A program made the position numbers and the translations under genes. A stretch of DNA of 64,000 nucleotides from an uncultured Tateyamaria sp. (GTDB lineage Bacteria > Pseudomonadota > Alphaproteobacteria > Rhodobacterales > Rhodobacteraceae), in contig CAJQRC010000001.1 in NCBI GenBank assembly GCA_905480645.1, positions 130,957-194,956 on the forward strand, in the 5' to 3' direction. This document shows positions 35,993 to 44,628 of this stretch, one piece after another. Position 1 is the first letter of the stretch. The number at the start of each line of letters is the position of its first letter. Below the pieces are notes generated by a model. The model ran no database searches. It worked only from the letters and a program-made list of their open reading frames with translations, and was not told the DNA's origin.

Positions 35993-36643
35993 TTAGTCGT
36001 CCCATTGTATGTCAAACTGAGTGACAACGGAACGTACTTGCGTTTCAGTCAAAACCCTAGGTGATAATCCACGCGTTAACAAAGCTAATCGAGCAGTTTC
36101 TTCAAATTCTTCAATTGCATTACAGGCCGCTTCAACGTCTTTTCCTGCCACAACTGGACCATGATTTGCCAGCATGACAGCAGTACGCTTACCCGCCAAT
36201 CCACGGACTGCCTCACCCATAGCGGGATCACCTGGCAGAAAAAATGGCAATAATTTCACTTTTCCAAGCTTCATAACTCCATAAGGTGTCAAAGGCGGTA
36301 GAAAATTATTTACGTCTTCATTCTGCAACATAGATAACGCCACAGAATGGCAGCTGTGAAGATGCACAACTGATCCTGCCACACTTCGTGTATCGTAAAA
36401 CGCAGTATGCAAGGACATTTCTTTTGTCGGTGGATCACCATCGACAAATTCGCCTTTTTCATTAAATTGACTTAAACGCGCAGGATCTAATCGACCAAAG
36501 CTTGTTCCAGTCGGTGATACTAAGAGACCGCCATTCGACATACGCGCAGAAATATTCCCGGTGCTGCCATGGGTTAGTCCCCGATCAAAAAGAGATTTGG
36601 CCAGTAAACACATTTTTTCACGAAGATTATTCTCTGAGTTCAT
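35993..36643 (-). CDS. Class II aldolase/adducin family protein, OtnC-like (3-oxo-tetronate 4-phosphate decarboxylase-like)
   Basis: A 216 aa class II aldolase-fold protein. Metal ligands appear in VVHLHSCHSVAL (the HxH pair near residue 95) and LANHGPVVAG (near residue 159), and GSTGNISARM and LVSPTGTSFGRL are the phosphate- and substrate-binding loops. The upstream gene (4 bp overlap) encodes an OtnK-type kinase. In characterised acid-sugar pathways the OtnK-OtnC pair phosphorylates a 3-oxo-tetronate and decarboxylates it to dihydroxyacetone phosphate. By this analogy the pair here degrades a four-carbon sugar acid (threonate or erythronate type). The dehydrogenase and isomerase that would supply the substrate are not in the same transcript. 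Confidence 0.82.
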   Translation of the reverse strand: MNSENNLREKMCLLAKSLFDRGLTHGSTGNISARMSNGGLLVSPTGTSFGRLDPARLSQFNEKGEFVDGDPPTKEMSLHTAFYDTRSVAGSVVHLHSCHSVALSMLQNEDVNNFLPPLTPYGVMKLGKVKLLPFFLPGDPAMGEAVRGLAGKRTAVMLANHGPVVAGKDVEAACNAIEEFEETARLALLTRGLSPRVLTETQVRSVVTQFDIQWDD

Positions 36644-37875
36644 GAAACTGATAAAACCTTATTGGCTTTGACGAAAAAGTCTTTTCCCCCAAAATTTCCA
36701 GACTTTAGTGCAACAACTAGATTTGGTCCCGCACGTAAGGCTGGCACTCCAGGATCAATTTCTGGACCTATTTCAAGTTCAGAGATACCAAGCCCTTCGA
36801 TCACTGCTCCAGATGTTTCGCCACCAGCCGTGATTATGCGAGTTACTCCACGGTCACAACACAACTTAGCAGTATCAGCAAAAAAATTTTCTATTACTGT
36901 TGAAGATCTGTCCCGCCCATATAATTCCTGCACAGCACTGACCACACTAGGATCAGCAGAACTGTAGGCCAACGGTATACCTTGCTGATCCATTAACCAA
37001 TCTGTTATATCAAGTGCTGTCATTCGACCTTCTATTACATCCGCGGCAATAATTTCACGGGTTGGGTTCGCTCTAGAATGAAATAGAACCTGCTCCCGCG
37101 TGATGTTTGAGCAAGAGCCAGATAATGCAATCCCCCTACCCGCCTGCCCCTGCCAAACAACTGCTCCCACTTCACAGCCAAAATTTGCAGGTAAAGCCTG
37201 TGCAACACCTGAACCGCCAGTAATTAATGACAGATTTGAAGCCGCTTTTCCAATTTCACATAAATCTGCATCTCGAATTGCATCTATCACAATATGTCTG
37301 TGCCCAAAACTGTGTTGTGTTTCAAGCGCCTTTAAAATAGCTACACTCCCCTCAAAAACAGACTTTGAGCACACATGGCCCACGGAAAAACGTGACTGCG
37401 CAGCCATGCATCTCCGTAGATCTGGATCGGTCATTGGTGTAAGCGGATGATTTTCCATACCACTTTCATTCAGCAAGTTATCATTCACAAAAAGGTGCCC
37501 TTGATAGACTGACCGTCCAACACTTGGAAATGCTGGACAAATAATCACTCTATGAGCGCCCAGCGCTTCAGCCAGTGCGTCAGCAACCGGACCAATATTA
37601 CCATCAGTTGTACTGTCAAATGTCGAACAGTATTTAAAAAAGAATTGAGTGCACCCTTGAGCTTGCAACCAATTCAAAGCCTCCAATGATTTGGCAACAG
37701 CTTCCAAACTATTGATAGAACGGGATTTTAAAGCTATTACCCCCGCTTCAACAGCAGGATCAGCATAAACTTGCGGGACACCGTTGTATTGTGTCACGCG
37801 CATTCCTCCCTTGGCCAGAGTATTGGCTAAGTCACTTGAGCCTGTAAAATCGTCCCCAATACAACCCAGTTTCAT
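36640..37875 (-). CDS. Four-carbon acid sugar kinase, OtnK-like (DUF1537)
   Basis: This 411 aa protein belongs to the DUF1537 acid-sugar kinase family, which phosphorylates 3-oxo-tetronates or D-threonate at O-4. The start MKLGCIGDDFTGSSDLANTLAKGG is diagnostic: GDDFTGSSD binds the substrate. FKYCSTFDSTTDGNIGPVADAL lies at about residues 79-100. The C-terminal ATP-binding region has ITAGGETSGAVIEGLG, ending with LVVALKSGNFGGKDFF, the motif typical of OtnK. It overlaps the aldolase gene by 4 bp. A 292 bp AT-rich spacer upstream separates it from the next leftward gene and probably contains its promoter. Confidence 0.9.
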   Translation of the reverse strand: MKLGCIGDDFTGSSDLANTLAKGGMRVTQYNGVPQVYADPAVEAGVIALKSRSINSLEAVAKSLEALNWLQAQGCTQFFFKYCSTFDSTTDGNIGPVADALAEALGAHRVIICPAFPSVGRSVYQGHLFVNDNLLNESGMENHPLTPMTDPDLRRCMAAQSRFSVGHVCSKSVFEGSVAILKALETQHSFGHRHIVIDAIRDADLCEIGKAASNLSLITGGSGVAQALPANFGCEVGAVVWQGQAGRGIALSGSCSNITREQVLFHSRANPTREIIAADVIEGRMTALDITDWLMDQQGIPLAYSSADPSVVSAVQELYGRDRSSTVIENFFADTAKLCCDRGVTRIITAGGETSGAVIEGLGISELEIGPEIDPGVPALRAGPNLVVALKSGNFGGKDFFVKANKVLSVS

Positions 37876-38167
37876 GTGCTTATTCCTTAAACCCGTATCA
37901 GAGTTGATTCATATTCATTGATGGATGACTATTTAGATATAATTTTCGAAGGGTAAATCCCAAAAGCCAGCAGCTTTAAAAATTTAACACATGATCAAAT
38001 TTTGAAAAGTGCCGATACGTTTTAAAGCAGTAGAAAATAATTTAAATTAATAAACTGAAATCGTAAGTTGGAATAAATAATGGCATTTTCAGTTATTATG
38101 AACATCAATTCATCAAACATACGCAACAATGCTCAGACGCACCATTTAACATTCACTTTCTTATTAT

Positions 38168-38881
38168 TTATAGTAAGTCCCATGGCGGATTTTTTGAGCC
38201 TAACATATGCCATGCAAGAACAAGGTTGCTGGAAAAAACAGGAATACCAAGAACTTTTACTAGCGGACCGACAGCATCTAATGTCCGTAGATTTGTGCAT
38301 GAAATAAACAAAGCGTCTACCTTTATATTTTTCACTAGTTTTGTCGCAGCGGATATAATTGATGCGTTGTCGATTGACACTACGCGAGCCTCATTTGGCT
38401 CAGCAAAACTACCAAAGATTGTTGTAGAAACCCCCTGCTCCTCCAACACTTTACAAAGTTTAGTGGATACCATGGCTATATAAGGAGATAAAATCGCGAG
38501 CCTTTTTACTCTAGCAAATTTACAAACAGCAATCAATGCCGACAGCGGCTCTGTGACTCGGTTCGTTTCGGTTCCTTCCCTCACCAAGGAAGCAATTCGT
38601 TGAGCACCAATCTGGGACGTACCTGACGTGCATCCGTATCCAACAACGTCAAAACATAAACCACGGGGAAAAAGTGATGCAGCGGCAGTCAAATGTTTTG
38701 TCATCCCTTGAAGGCTTTCTAGCGAAACTTCTTGTCCTGATGGAACCCGTGAAACTAACAGGCTGACATCAGACGGAAGCAATTTACGCATATCATCTTC
38801 AATGGTCTCATCTGATTGCAAAGTAATTAAACCAAACTTGCGCCGTGTATCCGTGGTGCTTACGTACGAGAACTTTTCCAT
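38168..38881 (-). CDS. Maleate isomerase/Asp-Glu racemase-superfamily protein
   Basis: A 237 aa protein resembling maleate cis-trans isomerase and arylmalonate decarboxylase-like members of the racemase superfamily. Two cysteines are correctly spaced: DVVGYGCTSGTSQIG (about residues 78-92) and DALFISCTNLRTLDAVG (about 189-205). KRLAILSPYIAMVSTKL in between is the usual second-domain start. The C-terminal AWHMLG completes the fold. The reaction is unknown; it could racemise an amino acid, isomerise a cis-dicarboxylate or decarboxylate a malonate. It shares strand with the kinase-aldolase pair but is separated by 292 bp. It is only distantly similar by eye to the other racemase-like protein at 35083. 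Confidence 0.78.
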   Translation of the reverse strand: MEKFSYVSTTDTRRKFGLITLQSDETIEDDMRKLLPSDVSLLVSRVPSGQEVSLESLQGMTKHLTAAASLFPRGLCFDVVGYGCTSGTSQIGAQRIASLVREGTETNRVTEPLSALIAVCKFARVKRLAILSPYIAMVSTKLCKVLEEQGVSTTIFGSFAEPNEARVVSIDNASIISAATKLVKNIKVDALFISCTNLRTLDAVGPLVKVLGIPVFSSNLVLAWHMLGSKNPPWDLL

Positions 38882-39143
38882 ACATCAGGTTAATATCATA
38901 GCTCTGGTAAAGACACAAAGATCCGTTTCAAATAAATTTTGGAACAAATAGAATAGGGAAGTTTTAGAAAGTCTTCAGGTTTACGGAACATAATTATAGT
39001 TGATTTAAGTTTCCTTTAAATTCTCAGCATAAATTGGCCGATACCATCTTAATTAAGATTTTGGAGGCACATCAGATTTAGCTTTAATAATTATTCCACA
39101 AGCTATTATACGGTTTTGCAGCAGTTCAATGTAGCCAGTTTAT

Positions 39144-40193
39144 TCATCCTTCCGGCCCTTCAGAAAGTATGACCAATACGCGGGCGTTTTTATTTAAATC
39201 AATTACGGTACGATCATCCAAAGTTGACGAAAACAATGCAGACAGCCCTGCTCCTCCTGATGGTGTTGTCTCATAACCAAAAGATTTAGCCTTTGCCGCC
39301 CCCGAAATACCTTCATCCTCATTGATTGTTACAAAATCATTCGCATCTCGGGCCAATCCTTTCAAAGCTATCACCGAAGGTACTTTACAATCTAAACGAC
39401 CCATGGATGATACTGGGCCTGTCGTCTCAATCAACAACCCCGCTTCAATTGAAGATATGAGTCCAGGCGCTACCTCCGGCTCAACAATAAGAATCCTAGT
39501 ATGATCTCCCCAATGTGAACGAGCTATTGCAGCAGCTGCTCCAGCAAGCCCCCCCACTCCCGCCTGCAGAAACAAATGTGTAGGCGGAGTGTCAATCTGT
39601 TGAAAGACCTCAGCCATCAAAGCAAGGTACCCCTCCATTACAAAATATGGACGTTCGGTATAACCAGGCCATGAACTATCCGATAGCAATGCATGGCCAT
39701 CGCGCTCAGCAGCATGCATCGCCGCCTGCATACTGGCTTCATAAAAAGCCCCCTCGCGTACAACGTTAGCGCCCATTGAACGCAAACGATCCGCAAAACT
39801 TTCAGGAACCGTTGCAGCAATATAAATTATAGCGCGTGCGCCAAAGGCTGCAGCACCAGCGGCAACAGATAATCCATGATTTCCAGCGCTTGCTGTCACA
39901 TATGTCTGCCCAAGCGCTTTTCCTTTTGCGGCGTCTCGGGCGATCACGTAAGCGGCTCCAAGGGATTTAAAACTACCTAACCCCATACGGGCACGCTCAT
40001 CCTTCAAATAAACCTTCGCCACTCCACATGTTACCGCAATTTCCAATGCATCATGCAAAGGAGTTTGTGCCGCATGCGGGCAACGAGACAGCAATGACAT
40101 AGGTGTTGCAGCGTCAATGCTAGGGTAGGGAATATCTGCAAAGGTTTCGAGACCTAAGCCCACTCCCTTGTAAGGGTTATTTAATATTTTCAT
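39144..40193 (-). CDS. PLP-dependent diaminopropionate ammonia-lyase-like enzyme
   Basis: A fold-type II pyridoxal-phosphate enzyme of about 349 aa. The PLP lysine is in MGLGSFKSLGAAYV, the Asn/Gly loop is TASAGNHGLSVAAG, and the phosphate loop is AGVGGLAGAAAAIA. DSSWPGYTERPYFVMEGY resembles the DpaL family, whose members eliminate ammonia from 2,3-diaminopropionate; threonine/serine dehydratase-like activity on another beta-substituted amino acid is possible. The first TASAGNHG differs from the ATDGNHG of enterobacterial DpaL. The start used is the ATG at 40191-40193; a TTG 12 codons upstream is in frame, and neither has a clear ribosome site. It is monocistronic as seen, within the accessory catabolic region. 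Confidence 0.8.
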   Translation of the reverse strand: MKILNNPYKGVGLGLETFADIPYPSIDAATPMSLLSRCPHAAQTPLHDALEIAVTCGVAKVYLKDERARMGLGSFKSLGAAYVIARDAAKGKALGQTYVTASAGNHGLSVAAGAAAFGARAIIYIAATVPESFADRLRSMGANVVREGAFYEASMQAAMHAAERDGHALLSDSSWPGYTERPYFVMEGYLALMAEVFQQIDTPPTHLFLQAGVGGLAGAAAAIARSHWGDHTRILIVEPEVAPGLISSIEAGLLIETTGPVSSMGRLDCKVPSVIALKGLARDANDFVTINEDEGISGAAKAKSFGYETTPSGGAGLSALFSSTLDDRTVIDLNKNARVLVILSEGPEG

Positions 40194-40447
40194 GGTATTA
40201 CCGTGCGAGAATACGGCCAACGGCGTCAATACCTTAGTTATGAAATTACAAAACTAATATGATTTCAGTTGCCAAAGAAGAATAGATAAAGGCCAGCCTA
40301 TCTTGTATGTTTACAGTAATGGATACATAAGCAAACTCGGCCAATCTATGTATTGCCACTAATCAGTAAGAATCTAGGTGACGCTTCATCGACTGCTGCC
40401 TAATGACGCGATCTAGCTATATACTCATGAATAAAGGCCTAGACAAA

Positions 40448-41215
40448 ATGAGCACATCCATTTTTTCACTTGTAGGGCGTCGCGCACTTATTACTGGGTC
40501 CTCGCAAGGAATTGGCTGCGCTCTCGCCTTTGGGCTTGCAAATGCAGGCGCTGAGCTGATTTTAAACGGCAGGAACGCTACTAAACTCTCCAACACCGCG
40601 TCTCAGTTGCGAGATACAGGGAAAATTGTGCATGAACTACCTTTTGACGTAACTGAACACGAAGGCGTACACAGCGCCATTACCACTTTTGAAGCGGAAA
40701 AAGGCCCAATAGATATCCTTATCAACAATGCAGGAATGCAACACCGCGGACCTCTTGAAGACTTTCCAGCAGAAGCTTTTGAGCGTTTATTACAAACGAA
40801 CATTGCTTCAGTTTTTCATGTGGGGCAGGCCTGTGCCCGGCATATGATTGGTCGAGGTAAAGGAAAAATAATAAATATTGCTAGCGTTCAGAGCGCACTA
40901 GCCCGTCCGGGTATTGCACCTTACACGGCAACAAAGGGCGCTGTGACAAACTTAACTAAAGGAATGGCAACTGACTGGGCCAAGTATGGGTTGAATTGCA
41001 ATGCCATTGCGCCAGGTTATTTTGATACACCATTAAATGCAGCTCTTGTTGCAGACCCGGAATTTTCATCTTGGCTTGAAAAACGCACACCCGCTGGACG
41101 TTGGGGGCAGGTCAATGAATTAATCGGAGCCGCAGTCTTTCTCGCATCCGATGGCGCGAGTTTTGTAAATGGACACACACTTTACGTAGACGGTGGGATC
41201 ACCGCATCACTTTAG
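40448..41215 (+). CDS. SDR-family oxidoreductase, gluconate 5-dehydrogenase-like
   Basis: A classical short-chain dehydrogenase of 255 aa from the ATG at 40448 (AAAGG upstream; earlier in-frame ATGs at 40403 and 40427). The cofactor motif is TGSSQGIGCALA, the NNAG motif is ILINNAGMQHRG, the catalytic Ser is in NIASVQSA, and Tyr/Lys are in PYTATKGAV. The C-terminal FVNGHTLYVDGG is standard. The overall similarity is to gluconate 5-dehydrogenase (IdnO-type), which interconverts gluconate and 5-ketogluconate. The true substrate here is not determined. Because it faces away from the acid-sugar genes but lies nearby, it is a candidate for the missing sugar-acid oxidation step. Confidence 0.85.
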   Translation: MSTSIFSLVGRRALITGSSQGIGCALAFGLANAGAELILNGRNATKLSNTASQLRDTGKIVHELPFDVTEHEGVHSAITTFEAEKGPIDILINNAGMQHRGPLEDFPAEAFERLLQTNIASVFHVGQACARHMIGRGKGKIINIASVQSALARPGIAPYTATKGAVTNLTKGMATDWAKYGLNCNAIAPGYFDTPLNAALVADPEFSSWLEKRTPAGRWGQVNELIGAAVFLASDGASFVNGHTLYVDGGITASL

Positions 41216-41329
41216 GCCACTGATACCAAATCAGATGTGCTTTTGACTTAAAACGCATCAAAACTTTGTCGTAGAAATACACGAAACTGCCATTGCCACA
41301 AAGACGTTAAGAAATTACTGGCTGACAGT

Positions 41330-41908
41330 ATGGCAAAACTTTACTTTCACTATTCTACAATGAATGCTGGCAAGTCTACAGTCTTGCTCCAAGCAGCTCA
41401 CAACTACCGTGAGCGTGGGATGAACCCGTACCTGCTTACTGCGCAACTTGATCATCGCTCCGGAACAGGCTGCATCGCATCACGCATTGGAATAAATGCA
41501 CCAGCCGACACATTTTTTCCTTCAGATAATCTTTTTGCGAAAATTAAAAAACGTCAGAATCAAGATGCATTGGCGTGTGTTTTCATCGATGAGGCCCAAT
41601 TTTTAACAGATGACCAAGTGTGGGATCTCGCCCGAGTGGTTGACGATCTAAGTCTACCAGTAATGTGTTATGGATTACGAGTGGATTTTCAAGGTAAGCT
41701 TTTTCCAGGATCTTCAACGCTACTAGCTATTGCAGACGAAATGCGCGAAGTACGGACGATATGTTTCTGCGGAAAAAAGGCTACTATGGTAATAAGACAA
41801 GATACAGACGGTAAGATTATTAAAGATGGTGAACAGGTGCAAATTGGTGGAAATGAAACCTATATATCACTTTGCAGACGTCATTGGCGCGAGGCATTAG
41901 ATGCCTAA
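41330..41908 (+). CDS. tdk: Thymidine kinase
   Basis: A type II thymidine kinase of 192 aa that phosphorylates thymidine in the nucleotide salvage pathway. The P-loop is STMNAGKSTVLLQAAHNY (residues 9-26). CVFIDEAQFL carries the Walker B and catalytic Glu. The lasso region follows with zinc cysteines in CFCGKKA and the late LCRRHW. YISLCRRHW ends the protein normally. It is preceded by a poor ribosome site (CTGACAGT). The gene is flanked by short non-coding gaps and appears monocistronic. Confidence 0.96.
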   Translation: MAKLYFHYSTMNAGKSTVLLQAAHNYRERGMNPYLLTAQLDHRSGTGCIASRIGINAPADTFFPSDNLFAKIKKRQNQDALACVFIDEAQFLTDDQVWDLARVVDDLSLPVMCYGLRVDFQGKLFPGSSTLLAIADEMREVRTICFCGKKATMVIRQDTDGKIIKDGEQVQIGGNETYISLCRRHWREALDA

Positions 41909-42000
41909 GCAGAATAATATAAATTTAGCTTCAAGCGAACCGATTTTAAACTTGTTAAATTCGGGTTGATCTAAATCCAAAGCCTATCCTGATTACTATC

Positions 42001-42957
42001 TTAAACTACGTTGGGTAAAACTTTGCCCGCAAAAAACGCTTTTAAGTTATCTATTGCCATTAAGCCCATTGCCGTTCGGACCTCCAAAGCTGCAGTGCCT
42101 AAATGTGGGAGTAATGTAACGTTTTCTAATTCTATCAGTTCTTTCGGTACCTTAGGTTCGTATTCATATACGTCCAGCCCAGCCCCTCCAATAGATCCAG
42201 CTTGTAAGGCCGAAATCAATGCTAACTCTTCTACAACATCGCCTCTTGATATATTTATTAAATGGGTATGGCTCTGCATCGCGGCCAATACCCTTTCATC
42301 AAAAATATGTCGCGTTTCAATCCCGCCAGGTACTGCCGCCACGAGGAAATCAACCTGTGCTGCTAAATCACACAAGTCGCCCACACGTTTAGCAGGATAG
42401 TTAAGTATCTTTTCAGATCGGCTAAAATAGAACACTTCCATTCCAAAACCGAAATGACACCTATGGGCGATTGCCTGACCAATCCGGCCCATGCCAACAA
42501 CCCCAACTTTTTTGCCTGTCATATGAAGACCCAGCATTTGGGTGGGATGCCATCCAGCCCAAGCATTTGCTCTCATAAGCCTTTCACCTTCAGCTGCGCG
42601 ACGCGCTGACATTAACATTAGCATAACGCCAATATCGGCCGTTGCATCAGTAACAGCACCTGGCGTATTTGTAACGGCAACGCCAGCTAAATTGGCCGCC
42701 GCAACATCAATATGATTGTAACCAACACCAAAATTAGCCAGCAATTGGCAACGCGGGCTAGACACATTTTGAAAAATATCTGCCGAATATTGGTCACCCA
42801 AAGTTGGCAGAACTGCATCATAGTCTCGAAGGCTGGCAAGCAACTCCTTTTCAATCAAAGGTAATGTATTTTGACGAACTTCTACCACATCAAATAATGA
42901 GCGAGCAGCATTTAAGACAACGTCGGGTAACGGGCGGGTAATGAAAATTCGGCTCAA
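42001..42957 (-). CDS. D-isomer-specific 2-hydroxyacid dehydrogenase (glyoxylate/hydroxypyruvate reductase-like)
   Basis: An NAD(P)H-dependent 2-hydroxyacid dehydrogenase of 318 aa. The substrate loop is ANFGVGYNHIDV, the cofactor motif is VGVVGMGRIGQAIA, the catalytic Arg is in LINISRGDVV, the Glu is in DVYEYEPKVP, and the His is in LLPHLGTAA. Such enzymes reduce glyoxylate or hydroxypyruvate, or act on related acids; the precise substrate is not evident. The start overlaps the csaA stop by 4 bp, in a leftward unit running YbjN, proC, csaA and this gene. A function with glyoxylate from catabolism is plausible but unproven. Confidence 0.9.
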   Translation of the reverse strand: MSRIFITRPLPDVVLNAARSLFDVVEVRQNTLPLIEKELLASLRDYDAVLPTLGDQYSADIFQNVSSPRCQLLANFGVGYNHIDVAAANLAGVAVTNTPGAVTDATADIGVMLMLMSARRAAEGERLMRANAWAGWHPTQMLGLHMTGKKVGVVGMGRIGQAIAHRCHFGFGMEVFYFSRSEKILNYPAKRVGDLCDLAAQVDFLVAAVPGGIETRHIFDERVLAAMQSHTHLINISRGDVVEELALISALQAGSIGGAGLDVYEYEPKVPKELIELENVTLLPHLGTAALEVRTAMGLMAIDNLKAFFAGKVLPNVV

Positions 42958-43292
42958 TGTAGTCGCCCTCCTACTGGTACATTCTTATCAGGTTGCGCTA
43001 AAACTATGTCACCATTTGAATCTGGCAAGCCCAGCACAAGCACTTCAGACCAGAAAGGTCCAATCTGCCGTGGTGGGAAATTTACTACAGCTAATACCAG
43101 TCGGCCGACCAGTTGGTCCGGCTTGTAATGCACGGTAATCTGGGCTGACGTTTTTCTCTCTCCAATGTCACCACCAAAATCAATCCACATCTTTATTGCA
43201 GGTTTTAGAGCCTCCGGAAAAGGCAATGCATGCACAATCCGTCCTACTCGGACATCAACTTTCAAAAAGTCGTCAAATCTAATTTGATCCAT
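42954..43292 (-). CDS. csaA: CsaA-type tRNA-binding-domain protein
   Basis: A 112 aa protein consisting of one EMAP II/OB-fold tRNA-binding domain, as in CsaA, a small dimeric protein with reported chaperone-like and tRNA-binding activity. The first residues FDDFLKVDVRVGRIVHALPF match the domain start; KMWIDFGGDIGERKTSAQITVHY and the C-terminal VVNFPPRQIGPFWSEVLVLGLP are typical of CsaA. It overlaps the proC gene by 14 bp and the downstream dehydrogenase by 4 bp, so the three genes are translated together. Confidence 0.92.
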   Translation of the reverse strand: MDQIRFDDFLKVDVRVGRIVHALPFPEALKPAIKMWIDFGGDIGERKTSAQITVHYKPDQLVGRLVLAVVNFPPRQIGPFWSEVLVLGLPDSNGDIVLAQPDKNVPVGGRLH

Positions 43293-44097
43293 TAGCTAAC
43301 TCTTTTGATCGGGCAGTAGCAGCTGCAACAGCCTTCGGTAACAAAGCAGGAAAACCACATTTAGCATCCATCAACACCTCAAGAGCTGCTTCAGTAGTGC
43401 CTTTTGGACTTGTCACATTCACACGTAATTTTGCAGGGCCTTCCTTAGATTGTATTGCAAGCATTCCTGCACCTGCAACGGTTGCCTTGGCTAACTGCAT
43501 AGCCAGTTTTGCAGGCAGGCCCTGTGCAACACCGGCAGACGCCAATGTTTCAATCAGATGAAATACATATGCGGGGCCTGATCCACTCACACCAGTCACA
43601 GCGTCCATTTGCTGTTCGCTATCAAGCAGCACAACATCGCCTACTGCAGACATTAGTGCTTCTGCTTCACCTAAAGCCCTCCTCCCTGCCACATTGGAGC
43701 AAATAGCAGTTATGCCCTTACCTATAGATGCTGGTGTATTGGGCATAGCACGCACGATCGGTGTATCTGCACCAAACTGTCTCTCGAATGCAGAAATAGG
43801 CGTACCTGCAGCAACCGAAACAAAAACTGTTTGTCCATTCACCAAAGCTTTAATCTCTGGCAGGGCCTCACCCATCATCTGGGGTTTGACAGCAACCAAA
43901 ACCACCGCAGGCATATCAGGCAAAGATACATTTACGTGTACTCCAGTTGACAGAACCCATTCTGAAGGCTGCGGATCTAAAACCCATACTTTTTCTGCTG
44001 GCAATCCATGCTCCAACCATCCAGCGAGCATGGCTGATCCCATCTTGCCACATCCCAACAGTACGAGACCCTGCTTCATAATCCGTTTTTCTTGCAT
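43279..44097 (-). CDS. proC: Pyrroline-5-carboxylate reductase
   Basis: ProC reduces 1-pyrroline-5-carboxylate to L-proline with NAD(P)H. The protein is 272 aa from the ATG at 44095-44097, supported by AGGA about 8 nt upstream; a second ATG six codons in is also possible. The nucleotide-binding motif is LVLLGCGKMGSAML, followed by VLVAVKPQ, VRAMPNTPASIGKGIT and TGVSGSGPAYVFHLIE, all diagnostic. KLRVNVTSPKGTTEAALEVL is the C-terminal signature. It overlaps csaA by 14 bp and lies 30 bp downstream of the YbjN-type gene in a probable operon. Confidence 0.96.
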   Translation of the reverse strand: MQEKRIMKQGLVLLGCGKMGSAMLAGWLEHGLPAEKVWVLDPQPSEWVLSTGVHVNVSLPDMPAVVLVAVKPQMMGEALPEIKALVNGQTVFVSVAAGTPISAFERQFGADTPIVRAMPNTPASIGKGITAICSNVAGRRALGEAEALMSAVGDVVLLDSEQQMDAVTGVSGSGPAYVFHLIETLASAGVAQGLPAKLAMQLAKATVAGAGMLAIQSKEGPAKLRVNVTSPKGTTEAALEVLMDAKCGFPALLPKAVAAATARSKELANGSN

Positions 44098-44127
44098 TTA
44101 AGTTCCTCAACGCATCAAATAAATAGA

Positions 44128-44628
44128 TTACGCTCGGCCATACGCCTCTGCAATGGCAACTTGCAATGCATCTATAGGGGAACGCCCACCCCAAACCAGT
44201 AATTGTAAAGCTGGATAATAACGCTCGGCACTCATCACAGCAGCGCTAATCATTGTGTCTATTTGTTCAGGTCCAGCGACCTGCCCGCCAGTTAAAACCA
44301 AACCATACCGATAAACCATAAATTTCTGATCTAACCAATATGTGAATGCGCCCGCCCAACACTGATCATTTATTAGATTTAATAATTCGTACACCTCTGG
44401 CAGCTTCTCAGTGGGCGGTTCCATCTCAAAGGTGCAAACCATCCTTAATGTTTCATCATAACCAGACCAAGCAAGCGTAATGGAATAAGTTCTCCACTGA
44501 CCTTCCACAGCCATTGCTATCTGGTCGTCCGCGATACGCTCAAAATCCCAATCATGATGCTCCGCTATGTTTTCAACTATATCAATCGGATGAATTTCAT
44601 CCTCTAAAAACTGTTCAGAAAGGGCCAT
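44128..44628 (-). CDS. YbjN domain-containing protein
   Basis: A 166 aa protein of the YbjN family, known mainly from overexpression phenotypes; its biochemical role is unclear. The N-terminal half has the hydrophobic/acidic YbjN core (VENIAEHHDWDFERIADDQIAMAVEG). CTFEMEPPTEKLPEVYELLNLIND and FTYWLDQKFMVYRYGLVLTGG are strongly conserved in alphaproteobacterial members. AGGTGGTGAG precedes the ATG. The downstream neighbour is proC after 30 bp, a pairing I recognise from Rhodobacterales. A 346 bp non-coding region lies upstream. Confidence 0.88.
   Translation of the reverse strand: MALSEQFLEDEIHPIDIVENIAEHHDWDFERIADDQIAMAVEGQWRTYSITLAWSGYDETLRMVCTFEMEPPTEKLPEVYELLNLINDQCWAGAFTYWLDQKFMVYRYGLVLTGGQVAGPEQIDTMISAAVMSAERYYPALQLLVWGGRSPIDALQVAIAEAYGRA

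Noticed and set aside
38080..38307. A small plus-strand ORF with hydrophobic residues next to the 38168 gene
   Set aside because: It overlaps the antisense of a recognised protein, lacks a ribosome site, and its composition looks like chance in AT-rich DNA.
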